From Cupriavidus metallidurans CH34 (GTDB taxonomy: Bacteria; Pseudomonadota; Gammaproteobacteria; Burkholderiales; Burkholderiaceae), in NCBI RefSeq assembly GCF_000196015.1, contig NC_007974.2:1116001-1180000 (forward strand): a stretch of DNA of 64,000 bases, read 5' to 3'. A program made the translations under genes and the position numbers. Under the pieces are notes generated by a model. That model made no database searches, was not told where the DNA came from, and saw nothing but the letters and a program-made list of their open reading frames with translations. Of the stretch, positions 45,112 to 53,243 are shown one piece after another; position 1 is the stretch's first letter; each line of letters opens with the position of its first letter.

Positions 45112-45444
45112 ATGCCGCGATTCCCTATTGGCACTGACGGCCGCTACAACTTGCCCAAGCTCACGGCCGCTGATCTACGCGCCCTGTACTTTCAGTGCCC
45201 GGAGCCGGAGACGCGCGCCCTGCTTTGGGACATCCACCGACTCCGCATCCTCGTGGTTCACGTAGATCAACTCCAGCGAACCATGGCCAGCCACTGCCAT
45301 ATCTCGACACTGCAGGTGTTGGAGAGTCTTCGTGCAGCCCTGGCAGGCGAGCCCTGTGTCCTTGAGCACGCCGCCAGGATTGAGGAGACTTTCGAGCCGC
45401 ACTCCGCGCGCGAGTACACTCGGAAGTGCAACAGGAGGGACTAG
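45112..45444 (+). CDS. Unknown SOS-controlled small protein
   Basis: This 110-residue protein (MPRFPIGTDGRYNLPKLTAADLRALYFQC) has no recognised domain, signal peptide or membrane segment. It seems helical, with a short Arg/Lys-rich tail. A near-perfect LexA box abuts the start codon, and no ribosome-binding site separates them, so the message may be leaderless or the start may lie elsewhere. Its TAG is three bases before the SRAP start codon, so the two formed an SOS operon. Function unknown; a link to repair of damaged DNA follows only from this context. Confidence 0.65.
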   Translation: MPRFPIGTDGRYNLPKLTAADLRALYFQCPEPETRALLWDIHRLRILVVHVDQLQRTMASHCHISTLQVLESLRAALAGEPCVLEHAARIEETFEPHSAREYTRKCNRRD

Positions 45445-45447
45445 CCC

Positions 45448-46010
45448 ATGTGAGTAAATTACGCTCCGATCCAGCGTCAAGTCTTGCGCGACGTGTTCGG
45501 CGTCGAGCCGCCGGCCGGCGAATGGAAGGCCGAAGCGTGGCCTGACTACCCTGCCCCAATCATCCGCGCCGCGGAAGATGGCTCGCGCGAGGCGGTGCTG
45601 GGCACATTCAGCATGGTGCCCAAGGCAAAGATCCCGCCTGGCGTGCGCTACTACCCAACGGCCAACGCCCAGATGGAAACGAGCGGGAAGCTCAGTTCGT
45701 TCGCCAAGCACTGGAAAGCCGGGCAGCTTTGCCTGATCCCGGCCACAGGGTTCTATGAGCCAAACTGGGAAACGGGCAAGGCTGTGCGGTGAAGGATCGG
45801 ACGGCCGGAGGGCGAGCCGTTTGCAATCGCGGGATTGTGGCGCGCGTGGACGGATGGCGCGCCGTGGTGATCCTGCCGCGCGAAGAATGGGACGACTGGC
45901 TGGGATGCCGTGATCCTGAGGTGGCCCGGACATTTCTGCGCCTTTATCCGCCAGACACCATGGTCGCCGAGGCGGCGCCGATGCCCCCTCGGCAAAAGGC
46001 GATCGCGTAA
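45448..46010 (+). pseudogene. SRAP/YedK-type DNA-protein crosslink protein, disrupted
   Basis: After a strong AGGAGGGA site the gene reads ATG-TGA-GTA-AAT-TAC, where functional relatives have Met-Cys-Val-Asn-Tyr. The Cys2 codon, which forms the covalent bond to abasic sites in SRAP proteins, is TGA. Typical SRAP sequence follows (FSMVPKAKIPPGVRYYPTANAQME, CLIPATGFYEPNW) until a second TGA at 45790-45792 in place of the expected Trp (AVR-stop-RIGRPEG). PFAIAGLWRAWTDG then leads into a junction near 45850 where the frame shifts and ~30 codons are missing, before VVILPREEWDDWLGCRDPEVARTFLRLYP to 46010. Two nonsense changes and one deletion mark it as dead. Confidence 0.88.
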
Positions 46011-46166
46011 GAGCCCAAGTCGCAGATGCCACGGCCCACGGCTCAAGGCACACCGGCAATGGGTGGGCAACGGATGAGATACATCCGTCAGCACTTTCAG
46101 AAATGATCGCCCAGGGTGCGGACTAGTCGCGAGTCTCCGCGACGCGTGAAATGAAATGATTGGCCT

Positions 46167-46454
46167 GTGTTCACCGAGTCTGGGGCACGACATGCGTCTG
46201 CCCGATTTGGAGTCCTTGTGGCTATCCTTCTTATCGCAATCGAAATCGTCTGTGCTGCTTCTGCCATCCTGGCACTGCGTTCACTCAGAGAGGTCGGTCG
46301 TCACTACAAGGCATTTGAGGACGGTCTTTCCCCGCCAGCGGCAGCAAGGGATCAATCCCGCGACGCCTCCGCCTCGCCGCCTAACCTCGCCCGGCACAGC
46401 TCTGAAGTGGCCGACGTTTCGGGCCCAGAATTCAGAAGCATCACGTTGAAGTGA
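46167..46454 (+). CDS. Possible small membrane protein
   Basis: A 95-residue frame starting with GTG holds one strong membrane helix (FGVLVAILLIAIEIVCAASAILAL) followed by a hydrophilic tail. There is no clear ribosome-binding site, and an overlapping frame of similar length exists, so coding is uncertain. No family recognised. Confidence 0.4.
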   Translation: MFTESGARHASARFGVLVAILLIAIEIVCAASAILALRSLREVGRHYKAFEDGLSPPAAARDQSRDASASPPNLARHSSEVADVSGPEFRSITLK

Positions 46455-46524
46455 TGCTGGCGCGGGATCAAACTGAATTTACAGGATCCTCTGATCCCCT
46501 GTATCTGTTTGGCATACCTCCCGC

Positions 46525-46558
46525 AACGCCCACTTCCTTCTAGGTGTGGGCGTTTTTT
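46525..46558 (+). terminator. Rho-independent terminator
   Basis: AACGCCCAC, twelve bases, GTGGGCGTT form a perfect 9-bp stem running into a T-tract (GTTTTTTG). It ends transcription coming from the SRAP side about 70 bp after the small frame at 46167-46454. Confidence 0.88.
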
Positions 46559-46589
46559 GATCGCTTTCAAGCCACGTGGCCATATCCAA

Positions 46590-46790
46590 ATGACCTCGCG
46601 CAAGCCTCTGTATGGCGCAGCCATCGCCATCATCATCTTGGCGCTCTACGTCTTCGCTCACCTGAATCGCACAGACAGAGACAGCGCGGCCGACGAGTGC
46701 GTTCTCAAGGCCTTGACCGGCCCCGAAGTACCAGACGCGAGCCCTGCCGATCTGGTTCGTGCCGTCGATGGGTGCCGTCAGCGAAACTAG
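46590..46790 (+). CDS. Small single-pass membrane protein
   Basis: This 66-residue protein starts MTSRKPLYGAAIAIIILALYVFAHLNR: a basic start and one membrane helix, then an acidic ~40-residue tail with two Cys (ECVLKAL and DGCRQRN) that could form a disulphide in the periplasm. A longer frame from 46509 would run through the terminator hairpin, so ATG 46590 is preferred. No family recognised. Confidence 0.5.
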   Translation: MTSRKPLYGAAIAIIILALYVFAHLNRTDRDSAADECVLKALTGPEVPDASPADLVRAVDGCRQRN

Positions 46791-47033
46791 CTAGCCACCC
46801 CGCTCACGCCCCTTGTTTGGGCCCCTCCATTTGCCAACGCCTCTCCCGCGACTACCGCTGTGGCAACAGCAGATGCGACCTAAGTCGCCGGCTTGAGCCA
46901 AGGGAATTAGCCTCTGCCGGGGTAATTCCGAATGCCCACCCCCGGTTCCAGAACCGTCCGATTGAACAGCATACATCGCTCGCTCATTGTGTGAGGCAAA
47001 AGTCGCTATCGTGATTTGCACACAAGGAGCATC

Positions 47034-49592
47034 ATGAAGAAACACCCCAGACGGGTATTCCAGCCAATCTTGCTAATCTGTGTCGCCGCAGTTCTGTCGG
47101 CCTGTGGCGGCGACGACGGAGGCGATGGATCTGCTACGGCAAGCGGAAGCCCGAGCAACACCGCACGATCGGTTCAATACTATTCAGGCCAAAAGGCCAT
47201 TGACCATCTGGGCAATTCCCTAAGCGAGTTTGCCGTGCTGCACGGTATGACGGCAGAGGAACTGAGACAAAAATTATTGACCGACCCCACGCTTTTCGTG
47301 ACGAGTCTCGCAAAGCTTGTTTACCGTGACAACGCCCGGCAAGCCCAAGTCGTTGCGCCAAATACTCTATCGCGATTACAGGTCCTCACCGAGAGTAGCT
47401 CAGCCGACCCGGGTAATGTTTTTGCTTTGCATAGCCGAAGTGGTTCCACCAAGACTATTTACCTCAATTTCAAAGGCGGCACTCTTCGCTATCCAACAGC
47501 CGTTCCGCCAATCGTTGAAACTTATCCCGCATTTGACCTGGATGGCGACCCTTCCACGTTCAACACGGAAGAAAGGCTCGTGATTCAAGAAGTTTTTCGA
47601 CGCGTCGCCGAAGACTTTGCCATCTTCGACGTAGATGTCACCACAGAAGAGCCGGCTCGCGACAAACTTGTGAGGGCGGATGCCCAAGATGGAATTTACG
47701 GGCAAGAAATATACATCACCCGGGACATATATAGTGTCGACTCAGGGGGTGAAGCACCCATAGGCGTGTTCAATTCGATAGACACACCCGGACAGCCAGA
47801 CCAAAGCGACTACAACAAGGCGGCGAAAGTTTTCTATGACAAGCTCGCTGTTGCCGCATCTGATCGCGCGGCGGTAATAGCCGACGCCATTTCCCATGAA
47901 ACTGGACACACACTCGGACTATCCCACATGGGGACCGCTACCGCGACCTACTACCCTGGCGATAGCTTCTCCAGTTGGCTGCCATTAATGTCTCAGCATC
48001 CTAACGCCAACTCTATCCGAAAGCTCACGACATGGTCGCACGGGGACTACAAAAACGCCAACAACCATGAAGACGAGCTAGCGATTATTAACGCTTATGG
48101 TTTGAAATTAATATCGGACGATTTTGGAGATACAATCGGAGCCGCCTTTCCGCTTGGAATCGATGGCACGAATAGCGATGGCCGTCCGTCATCACGGGTC
48201 TCCGGCATAATCGGCTCGTCAACAGATAGCGACATGTTTCGCATTACGGTGCCCGAAGGCCCGCTTACTATTCAGGCGGACCCTGCCGCCGTGGGCCCGA
48301 ATCTGGACATCAAACTGAGCCTTCTCGATAGTGCCGGCAATTCAATTCAGATTGTCAAAGACAACCCAACCACTGCCGACTCACTCAGCGCAGGTATCGC
48401 ATTACCCCAAATTGCAGCTGGGACGTACTACGTAAAAGTGGAAGGAACTGGTCGCGGGTCACCTCTGACCCCCGACCCGAAGATCGGTTTGCCATGGGGT
48501 TACACAAAGTATGGCAGCTTGGGATCCTATACTTTGGCCGTTATCTATGCTCCGGTATTGGCGGCCGACCAGATATCCACGTTGACCAAGGAAAGGACTC
48601 AGGCAATGGGATTCAATATCTCGCTGCTGTCTCCTGGGGCATGGAACGTCTTCGTCTCGGCCGGCACAAGCCTCGTGAAGAGTTATGGCGGCGCTTCGGG
48701 AGCAGCTCTCACTGACGCCGCTATATTGCCATCTGGAGCGAAGCTAAACGCCGGAGAATCGCTGCGCGCGGGCGGCATGACGCTCACCATGCAAGCGGAC
48801 GGGAACCTTGTGATCTACGACGCGGCGCACAAAGTCCTCTTTGCCTCAACTACCAATAGCGTGGACAACCAAGGCTCCGCTCTTAACATGCAGGCAGACG
48901 GAAACCTTGTAATCCGCAACCCGGCCGGCAAGTCAGTCTGGGCCTCAGGTACCGATGACTTTGGCGGGGAGTACATGGTGTTCGGCAGCGATGGCACTTT
49001 GAGTTTGCGCACGGGAAGCCGAATAAACTGGCTGCTGCCGTCGCAGTTGGCCGTATTGACGTCGGCACAAGTATCAGTGCTGAGTGCAGCGCAGATTCAG
49101 GGGTTGGACACTGCTGTCAATAATTTGTCGTCAGACGCCCTGAATTTCATTTCATCGCTTGGATCGACCGTTGTTAAACGATGGGGTGGCGTAACCGGCG
49201 TCGCTCTGACAGAGGTGAAAAAGATTGCCGCCGGAGGAAAGCTAAATTCTGGTGTGACCCTGACGGCCGGAAGCGTGAGCCTCGTTATGCAAGGGGACGG
49301 CAACCTCGTGATCTACGATACGGCACACAAGGCCGTCTGGGCTTCGAACACGAATAGCGTGGACAATCAAGGCGCACATCTCAATATGCAGGCAACGGAC
49401 GGGAACCTTGTTATGTACACACCAGCCGGCAAAGCAATTTGGGCCTCTAATACCAATGACAACAGAGGAGAGTTTATGGTGTTCGGAAGCGATGCATGCA
49501 TGAGTCTGCAAACTGGGAGTCGCGTGAGTTGGTTCACCGCGGCACAAGTGCAAAGCCTGACACAAGCCGGCAAGATGCCGGTAGCCCACTAA
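47034..49592 (+). CDS. Lipoprotein joining a metzincin-type protease with two bulb-lectin regions
   Basis: This 852-residue protein has a lipobox (LICVAAVLSAC, Cys about 25) after a basic start, then a Gly/Ser linker. A zinc-protease motif HETGHTLGLSH spans residues 288-298, with WLPLMSQ downstream as a possible Met-turn; HExxHxxGxxH is the metzincin pattern. A beta-rich pre-peptidase C-terminal-like region follows (SDMFRITVPEGPLTIQ, then IAAGTYYVKVEGTG). The last ~320 residues hold two copies of a bulb-type (B_lectin) unit, each with repeats like MQADGNLVIYD and a following VWASNT, at about 540-665 and 705-835. AAGGAG precedes the ATG. Codon use is more AT-rich than in neighbours. It probably degrades protein near mannose-type sugars at the cell surface; targets unknown. 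Confidence 0.82.
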   Translation: MKKHPRRVFQPILLICVAAVLSACGGDDGGDGSATASGSPSNTARSVQYYSGQKAIDHLGNSLSEFAVLHGMTAEELRQKLLTDPTLFVTSLAKLVYRDNARQAQVVAPNTLSRLQVLTESSSADPGNVFALHSRSGSTKTIYLNFKGGTLRYPTAVPPIVETYPAFDLDGDPSTFNTEERLVIQEVFRRVAEDFAIFDVDVTTEEPARDKLVRADAQDGIYGQEIYITRDIYSVDSGGEAPIGVFNSIDTPGQPDQSDYNKAAKVFYDKLAVAASDRAAVIADAISHETGHTLGLSHMGTATATYYPGDSFSSWLPLMSQHPNANSIRKLTTWSHGDYKNANNHEDELAIINAYGLKLISDDFGDTIGAAFPLGIDGTNSDGRPSSRVSGIIGSSTDSDMFRITVPEGPLTIQADPAAVGPNLDIKLSLLDSAGNSIQIVKDNPTTADSLSAGIALPQIAAGTYYVKVEGTGRGSPLTPDPKIGLPWGYTKYGSLGSYTLAVIYAPVLAADQISTLTKERTQAMGFNISLLSPGAWNVFVSAGTSLVKSYGGASGAALTDAAILPSGAKLNAGESLRAGGMTLTMQADGNLVIYDAAHKVLFASTTNSVDNQGSALNMQADGNLVIRNPAGKSVWASGTDDFGGEYMVFGSDGTLSLRTGSRINWLLPSQLAVLTSAQVSVLSAAQIQGLDTAVNNLSSDALNFISSLGSTVVKRWGGVTGVALTEVKKIAAGGKLNSGVTLTAGSVSLVMQGDGNLVIYDTAHKAVWASNTNSVDNQGAHLNMQATDGNLVMYTPAGKAIWASNTNDNRGEFMVFGSDACMSLQTGSRVSWFTAAQVQSLTQAGKMPVAH

Positions 49593-49721
49593 GTTGAATT
49601 TGGCGATCGACGATATGGCCAGCGTGACAACGGCTCGCTTCTGAAGTCAAGGGTGTGCCGAAGGCTGATCGCCGATCGCTAGGGGGTGCGGACAAAAACT
49701 TGGACTACCTGGAGGTAGTTC

Positions 49722-50387
49722 ATGTACTCGTATGAAGACCGTCTTCGAGCGGTTCGGCTCTACTTGAAGTTGGGTAAGCGCATCGGAGCGACCACTCGAC
49801 AGTTGGGATACCCGACCAAGAACGCCCTTAAATCCTGGCATCGCGAATTCGAACAGTGTCGTGATTTACGGTCTGGCTATGTTCGTTCGCAGTCAAGGTA
49901 TTCGTCCGAGCAGAAGAAGGCGGCCGTCGATCATTATCTGAGCCACGCCCGTTGCGCTGCTGCAACCTTGAGGGCGTTGGGATACCCGTGTCGGGGGACG
50001 CTTGCAGCCTGGATCGAAGAACTGCACCCCAAACTCGGTAAGCGCATAGTCGGCAGAGTAGCTGGCAGCGTCCCGAAATCGCAGGAAACGAAACAGGCGG
50101 CAGTCATCGAACTATGCATCAGAGAGGAAAGCGCTCGCGCGGTTGCCCAGAAAGCAGGCGTGAGCAGGCCGACGCTGTATAACTGGAAGAACCAGCTACT
50201 CGGGCCAGAGGCTCCAGCATCCATGAAACGCCAAAGCAAGCCCGCGCCGGACCATGAGCGGGCGAGACTGGAGCAACAGGTCGAATCACTTCGACGCGAC
50301 ATTCGGAAACTGCAGCTCGAACACGACATCCTCAAGAAGGCGAATGAACTAATAAAAAAGAAGTGGGCGTCGACCCGCAGCTCCTGA
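49722..50387 (+). CDS. IS3-family transposase OrfA
   Basis: This 221-residue protein has two helix-turn-helix units (YEDRLRAVRLYLKLGKRIGATTRQLGY, and ESARAVAQKAGVSRPTLYNWKNQ) and a C-terminal leucine-zipper-like coiled coil (RLEQQVESLRRDIRKLQLEHDILKKANELI). Near its end the heptamer A-AAA-AAG at 50354-50360 is in the correct phase for programmed -1 frameshifting into orfB, as in other IS3 elements. It appears intact but its partner is not. Confidence 0.9.
   Translation: MYSYEDRLRAVRLYLKLGKRIGATTRQLGYPTKNALKSWHREFEQCRDLRSGYVRSQSRYSSEQKKAAVDHYLSHARCAAATLRALGYPCRGTLAAWIEELHPKLGKRIVGRVAGSVPKSQETKQAAVIELCIREESARAVAQKAGVSRPTLYNWKNQLLGPEAPASMKRQSKPAPDHERARLEQQVESLRRDIRKLQLEHDILKKANELIKKKWASTRSS
50354..50360 (+). 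promoter_or_regulatory. Slippery heptamer for -1 ribosomal frameshifting
   Basis: A-AAA-AAG, phased as XXX-XXY-YYZ with the orfA frame, lies nine codons before the orfA stop. The orfB frame is -1 to orfA, so an OrfAB fusion would be made here. Confidence 0.75.
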
Positions 50388-51251
50388 GCAACCGGGAGAA
50401 GACGATGCTGGTTGACGCCCTGCACCAAACCTACGCGTTGCCGGAGCTGTTGGCCGCGTTGGGACTTGCTCGCAGCTCCTACTTCTATCACCGTGCACGC
50501 CTGCTCGTCTCCGACAAGTACGCAAGCACACGTTGCGCTATCGCGAGCATCTTTGAGCTCAATCACCGCTGCTATGGCTATCGTCGGATACGCGCGGCAC
50601 TGGCGAGACACCAAGTCTTCCTCTCGGAGAGAGTCGTGCGGCGTTTGATGAAGCAGGAAGGCCTTACTCTTGCTGTCACCAGGCGCCGTCGTTACGGCTC
50701 CTACCTAGGGGACACCTGTGAACCTCATCAACCGCGATTTCCAGGCTGCTGCGCCGAACGAGAAGTGGCTCACCGACATTACCGAATTCCAGATTCCGGC
50801 AGGCAAGGTCTATCTGTCGCCTGTGATCAACTGCTTCGACGGTCTTGTCGTAAGCTGGGCTATCGGCACGCGGCCGGACGCTGAACTCGTAAATACCATG
50901 CTGGATGCGGCCATCGAATCAGTGGCCAACAGCGATGAAAGGCCTGTGGTCCACTCCGATCGCGGCGCTCACTATCGCTGGCCCGGATGGCTCTCACGGA
51001 TGCGCGATGCCAGGCTCATTCGTTCGATGTCACGCAAAGGATGCTCGCTGGATAACGCCGCCTGTGAAGGTTTCTTTGGGCGGCTAAAGACCGAGTTGTA
51101 CTATCCTCGTGACTGGCGGGCTACAACCATTTAGCAGTTCATCGAGGTAGTTGACTCTTACATCCGCTGGTACAACGCAAGACGGATCAAGGTCTCCCTC
51201 GGCTCCCTCAGCCCGATCGAATACCGGGAGAGTCTCGGAATGGCGGCATAA
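50363..51251 (+). pseudogene. IS3-family transposase OrfB, frameshifted and nonsense-mutated
   Basis: The first part (to about 50705, ending RRRRYGSYLG) is in one frame and the rest (NLINRDFQAAAPNEKWLTDITEF from 50718) in another, so a frameshift lies near 50710. The catalytic DDE residues are recognisable: Asp in WLTDITEF, Asp in VVHSDRGAHY and Glu in AACEGFFGRLKTE. A TAG at 51132-51134 then replaces a Glu (TTI-stop-QFIEVVDSYIRWYNARRIKVSLG), with the true end ESLGMAA at 51251. Two lesions make it inactive. Confidence 0.88.
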
Positions 51252-51274
51252 ACCAGTCCAAGATTCTTGCCGCA

Positions 51275-51757
51275 TCCCCGCGCCGTGAGGACATCAAGCG
51301 GATGCGCTTTGATGCCGTGAAGGGTGGCTTCCTTTACGTCGAGCAACAGAAGAGCAAGGGCCGGACCAAGCTCAAGATCCCCATCTCTGTTGGGCTGACG
51401 GCGCTGAACATGACGATCGAGGATGCCATCCGGGGGTGCCGCGACAGCATCCTGTCGAAATCGATCATTCCCCACGTGCGCCACAAGGGCGTCGCCAAAC
51501 CCGGTGACAGCCCGAAGCTTGCGTCTTTCAGCGACGCCTTTGCGAAGTTCCGGGATCCCGCAAAGATCAAGGTCCCCACCGGGAGGACACCCCCATCATT
51601 TCACGAGATCCGCTCATTGGCTGCCCACCTGTACTCGGAAGAGTACGGCCCCGAATTTGCGCAGGCCCTTCTTGGCCATAAGTCAGCCGCGATGACCGCG
51701 CTCTACCGTGACAGTCGAGGGCGAGAGTGGGCTGAAGTAAAGGTTGTCGGTCGCTGA
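51275..51757 (+). pseudogene. Phage-type tyrosine integrase, catalytic C-terminal fragment
   Basis: The frame runs directly out of the insertion sequence as SPRREDIKRMRFDAVKGGFLYVEQQKSKG, a typical integrase catalytic-domain start with the first Arg, then HEIRSLAAHLYSEEYG (His-x-x-Arg) and ALLGHKSAAMTALYRD (His and the Tyr nucleophile). The arm-binding and core-binding domains (about 200 residues) are missing, cut off where the IS lies. The stop is 84 bp from the right direct repeat, the position expected for the island's own integrase. Confidence 0.87.
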
Positions 51758-51840
51758 GAGTATTGAACAGATTTTGGACGAATTCTGGACACCCTCCGCT
51801 AACGCACTGATCCACAAGGGATTTCCACGTACCGTCCTGA

Positions 51841-51887
51841 GCGAATGCGAATGGTGCCGGAATCTGACAATTTGTCCTCTCTAATCA
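51841..51887. repeat. Right 41-bp direct repeat (attR), second copy of the uvrA 5' end
   Basis: This copy is identical to 44750-44790 over 41 bases and carries the uvrA codons, TTG start and AGAGG site but no following gene. On its left it adjoins island sequence, on its right sequence that should be the original uvrA upstream region. Confidence 0.92.
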
Positions 51888-51961
51888 GATAGTTGGAGGT
51901 GGAAACTGAAGGGATATCTCACCTTCGCTGCGCCTCACTGACCGCGTGGTCGGCATAACTA

Positions 51962-51981
51962 TACTGTATAAACGTACAGTC
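51962..51981. promoter_or_regulatory. LexA (SOS) box, probably of the original uvrA promoter
   Basis: TACTGTATAAACGTACAGTC has CTGT-N8-ACAG. It lies ~92 bp upstream of the uvrA start codon relic in the right repeat. On the minus strand TATAGT follows as a -10 box. The only gene on its other side, msrA, is transcribed toward it and ends at 52049. Confidence 0.8.
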
Positions 51982-52048
51982 ATCCTGACAGGATACGGAC
52001 AAGATTGTCGAAAACCTCACCGGCCGCAGGCAGACCTCCAGCCCTGCC

Positions 52049-52555
52049 TCAACCTCGCTTCGGCAGCTTCCAGCCCGGCCGGATGAAGTGGCAGGTATAG
52101 CCGTTCGGATACCGCTCCAGGTAGTCCTGGTGTTCCGGCTCGGCATCCCAGAACGGTCCGGCCGGTGCGATTTCAGTCACGACCTTGCCAGGCCATAGTC
52201 CGGACGCATTCACGTCGGCCACGGTGTCTTCCGCCGTCTGCTTTTGTTCGTCGTTCAGGTAAAAGATCGCCGAGCGATAGCTCGTCCCCACATCGTTGCC
52301 CTGGCGATTCTTGGTGGTTGGGTCGTGGATCTGGAAGAAGAACTCCAGGATCTGGCGATAGCTGATCTGGCTCGGATCGAAGGCGATCTCGATGCCCTCG
52401 GCGTGTGTGCCGTGGTGGCGATAAGTGGCATTCGGCACGTCGCCGCCGGTGTAGCCCACCCGGGTCGACAGCACGCCGGGGTACCGCCGCAGCAGGTCCT
52501 GCATCCCCCAGAAGCAGCCGCCGGCGAGGATTGCGGTTTCGATTTGCGTCGTCAT
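52049..52555 (-). CDS. msrA: Peptide methionine-S-sulfoxide reductase
   Basis: This 168-residue enzyme reduces the S-form of methionine sulfoxide in proteins. The active-site motif GGCFWG holds catalytic Cys14, followed by [30 protein letters not shown] and [24 protein letters not shown], family landmarks. The C-terminal part ([18 protein letters not shown]) has one Cys that could resolve the disulphide. The ATG at 52555 has AGGA seven bases upstream; a frame 16 codons longer lacks one. Confidence 0.95.
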   Translation of the reverse strand: MTTQIETAILAGGCFWGMQDLLRRYPGVLSTRVGYTGGDVPNATYRHHGTHAEGIEIAFDPSQISYRQILEFFFQIHDPTTKNRQGNDVGTSYRSAIFYLNDEQKQTAEDTVADVNASGLWPGKVVTEIAPAGPFWDAEPEHQDYLERYPNGYTCHFIRPGWKLPKRG

Positions 52556-52621
52556 ACTCTGGTCCTTTGCATCGCGTGGCGTAGAGGCCAGTAATATACG
52601 CACACCGCGTCGAATCCGCTC

Positions 52622-53227
52622 ATGGCCACAAAGTCCCCACAGCGCGCGCAGGCTATCGTCACGAGCCTGCGGCGTGACATCGCATCCTGTACCCGATGCG
52701 CCGCCGATCTGCCTGCCGGCCCGCGGCCCGTCGTGCAGTTCAGCGCCACGTCTCGCATCCTGATCATCGGCCAGGCGCCGGGATCACGGGTACACGCCAG
52801 CGGCATTCCGTTTGATGACCCCAGCGGCGACCGCCTGCGTGAATGGACGGGTCTGAGCCACGACGTGTTCTACGATGCATCCCGCGTGGCGATCATGCCG
52901 ATGGGCTTCTGCTACCCCGGCAAAGGCCCGAGCGGCGACCTGCCACCACGCCGCGAGTGCGCGCCGCTTTGGCACGACGCCATCCTGCGGCTCCTGCCGG
53001 AAGACCGTCTGACCCTGCTCGTTGGCAGCTACGCCCAAGCCTATTACCTGCAAGGCGAAGTCGGCGCCACGATGACGGAGATCGTGCGCGATTTCCGCCG
53101 TTTCGGCCCCAATCTGTTTCCGCTGCCTCACCCTTCGTGGCGCGTTGTCGGCTGGATGCGCAAGCAGCCCTGGTTCGAAGCCGAATTGCTGCCAGCGCTG
53201 CGGGCGGCCGTGCGCGCCAGGCTATGA
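52622..53227 (+). CDS. Uracil-DNA glycosylase-superfamily protein
   Basis: This 201-residue protein has the UDG-fold motifs [33 protein letters not shown] and [15 protein letters not shown], matching motif 1 and the C-terminal HPS motif. Two Cys in [10 protein letters not shown] and one in GFCYPG are not arranged like the iron-sulfur set of families 4 and 5, so it belongs to the less studied uracil-DNA glycosylase-like group (often annotated only as family protein). It is divergent from msrA with 66 bp between them; no strong ribosome-binding site is seen. Confidence 0.85.
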   Translation: MATKSPQRAQAIVTSLRRDIASCTRCAADLPAGPRPVVQFSATSRILIIGQAPGSRVHASGIPFDDPSGDRLREWTGLSHDVFYDASRVAIMPMGFCYPGKGPSGDLPPRRECAPLWHDAILRLLPEDRLTLLVGSYAQAYYLQGEVGATMTEIVRDFRRFGPNLFPLPHPSWRVVGWMRKQPWFEAELLPALRAAVRARL

Positions 53228-53243
53228 ATTTGCGGGATTCGAC

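Larger units (their letters stand above)
49687..51274 (+). mobile_element. Degenerate IS3-family insertion sequence
   Basis: About 1.59 kb with imperfect terminal inverted repeats. The left end is TGCGGACAAAAACTTGGACT and the right end, read inward, is TGCGGCAAGAATCTTGGACT. It holds orfA and a broken orfB of IS3 type with a -1 slippery site between them. No target-site duplication is visible (GGG to the left, TCC to the right), suggesting a deletion or rearrangement at one end. The sequence right of it continues in the middle of an integrase. Confidence 0.85.
44750..51887. mobile_element. Genomic island in the 5' end of uvrA
   Basis: About 7.1 kb bounded by the 41-bp direct repeats. The right repeat is preceded by the catalytic end of a phage-type integrase, the classical arrangement of an integrase next to its attachment site. 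Contents, left to right: LexA box facing uvrA, LexA-boxed small gene, SRAP pseudogene, two small membrane proteins, metzincin-lectin lipoprotein, decayed IS3-family element, integrase fragment. Base composition is visibly more AT-rich than the flanks, above all from 47000 to 49600. Integration would have duplicated the target and left uvrA with intact coding sequence. The integrase is truncated, so the island is probably fixed. Confidence 0.82.

Noticed and set aside
45448..45453. TGA after ATG in the SRAP gene read as selenocysteine
   Set aside because: A second in-frame TGA replaces a Trp and a frame-breaking deletion follows, and no selenocysteine-insertion hairpin is evident. Simple decay explains all three lesions.
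46229..46239. Second occurrence of TTATCGCAAT, matching one arm of the inverted repeat at 3666
   Set aside because: It is a single arm without its partner and lies in a different context; a 10-base match can arise by chance.
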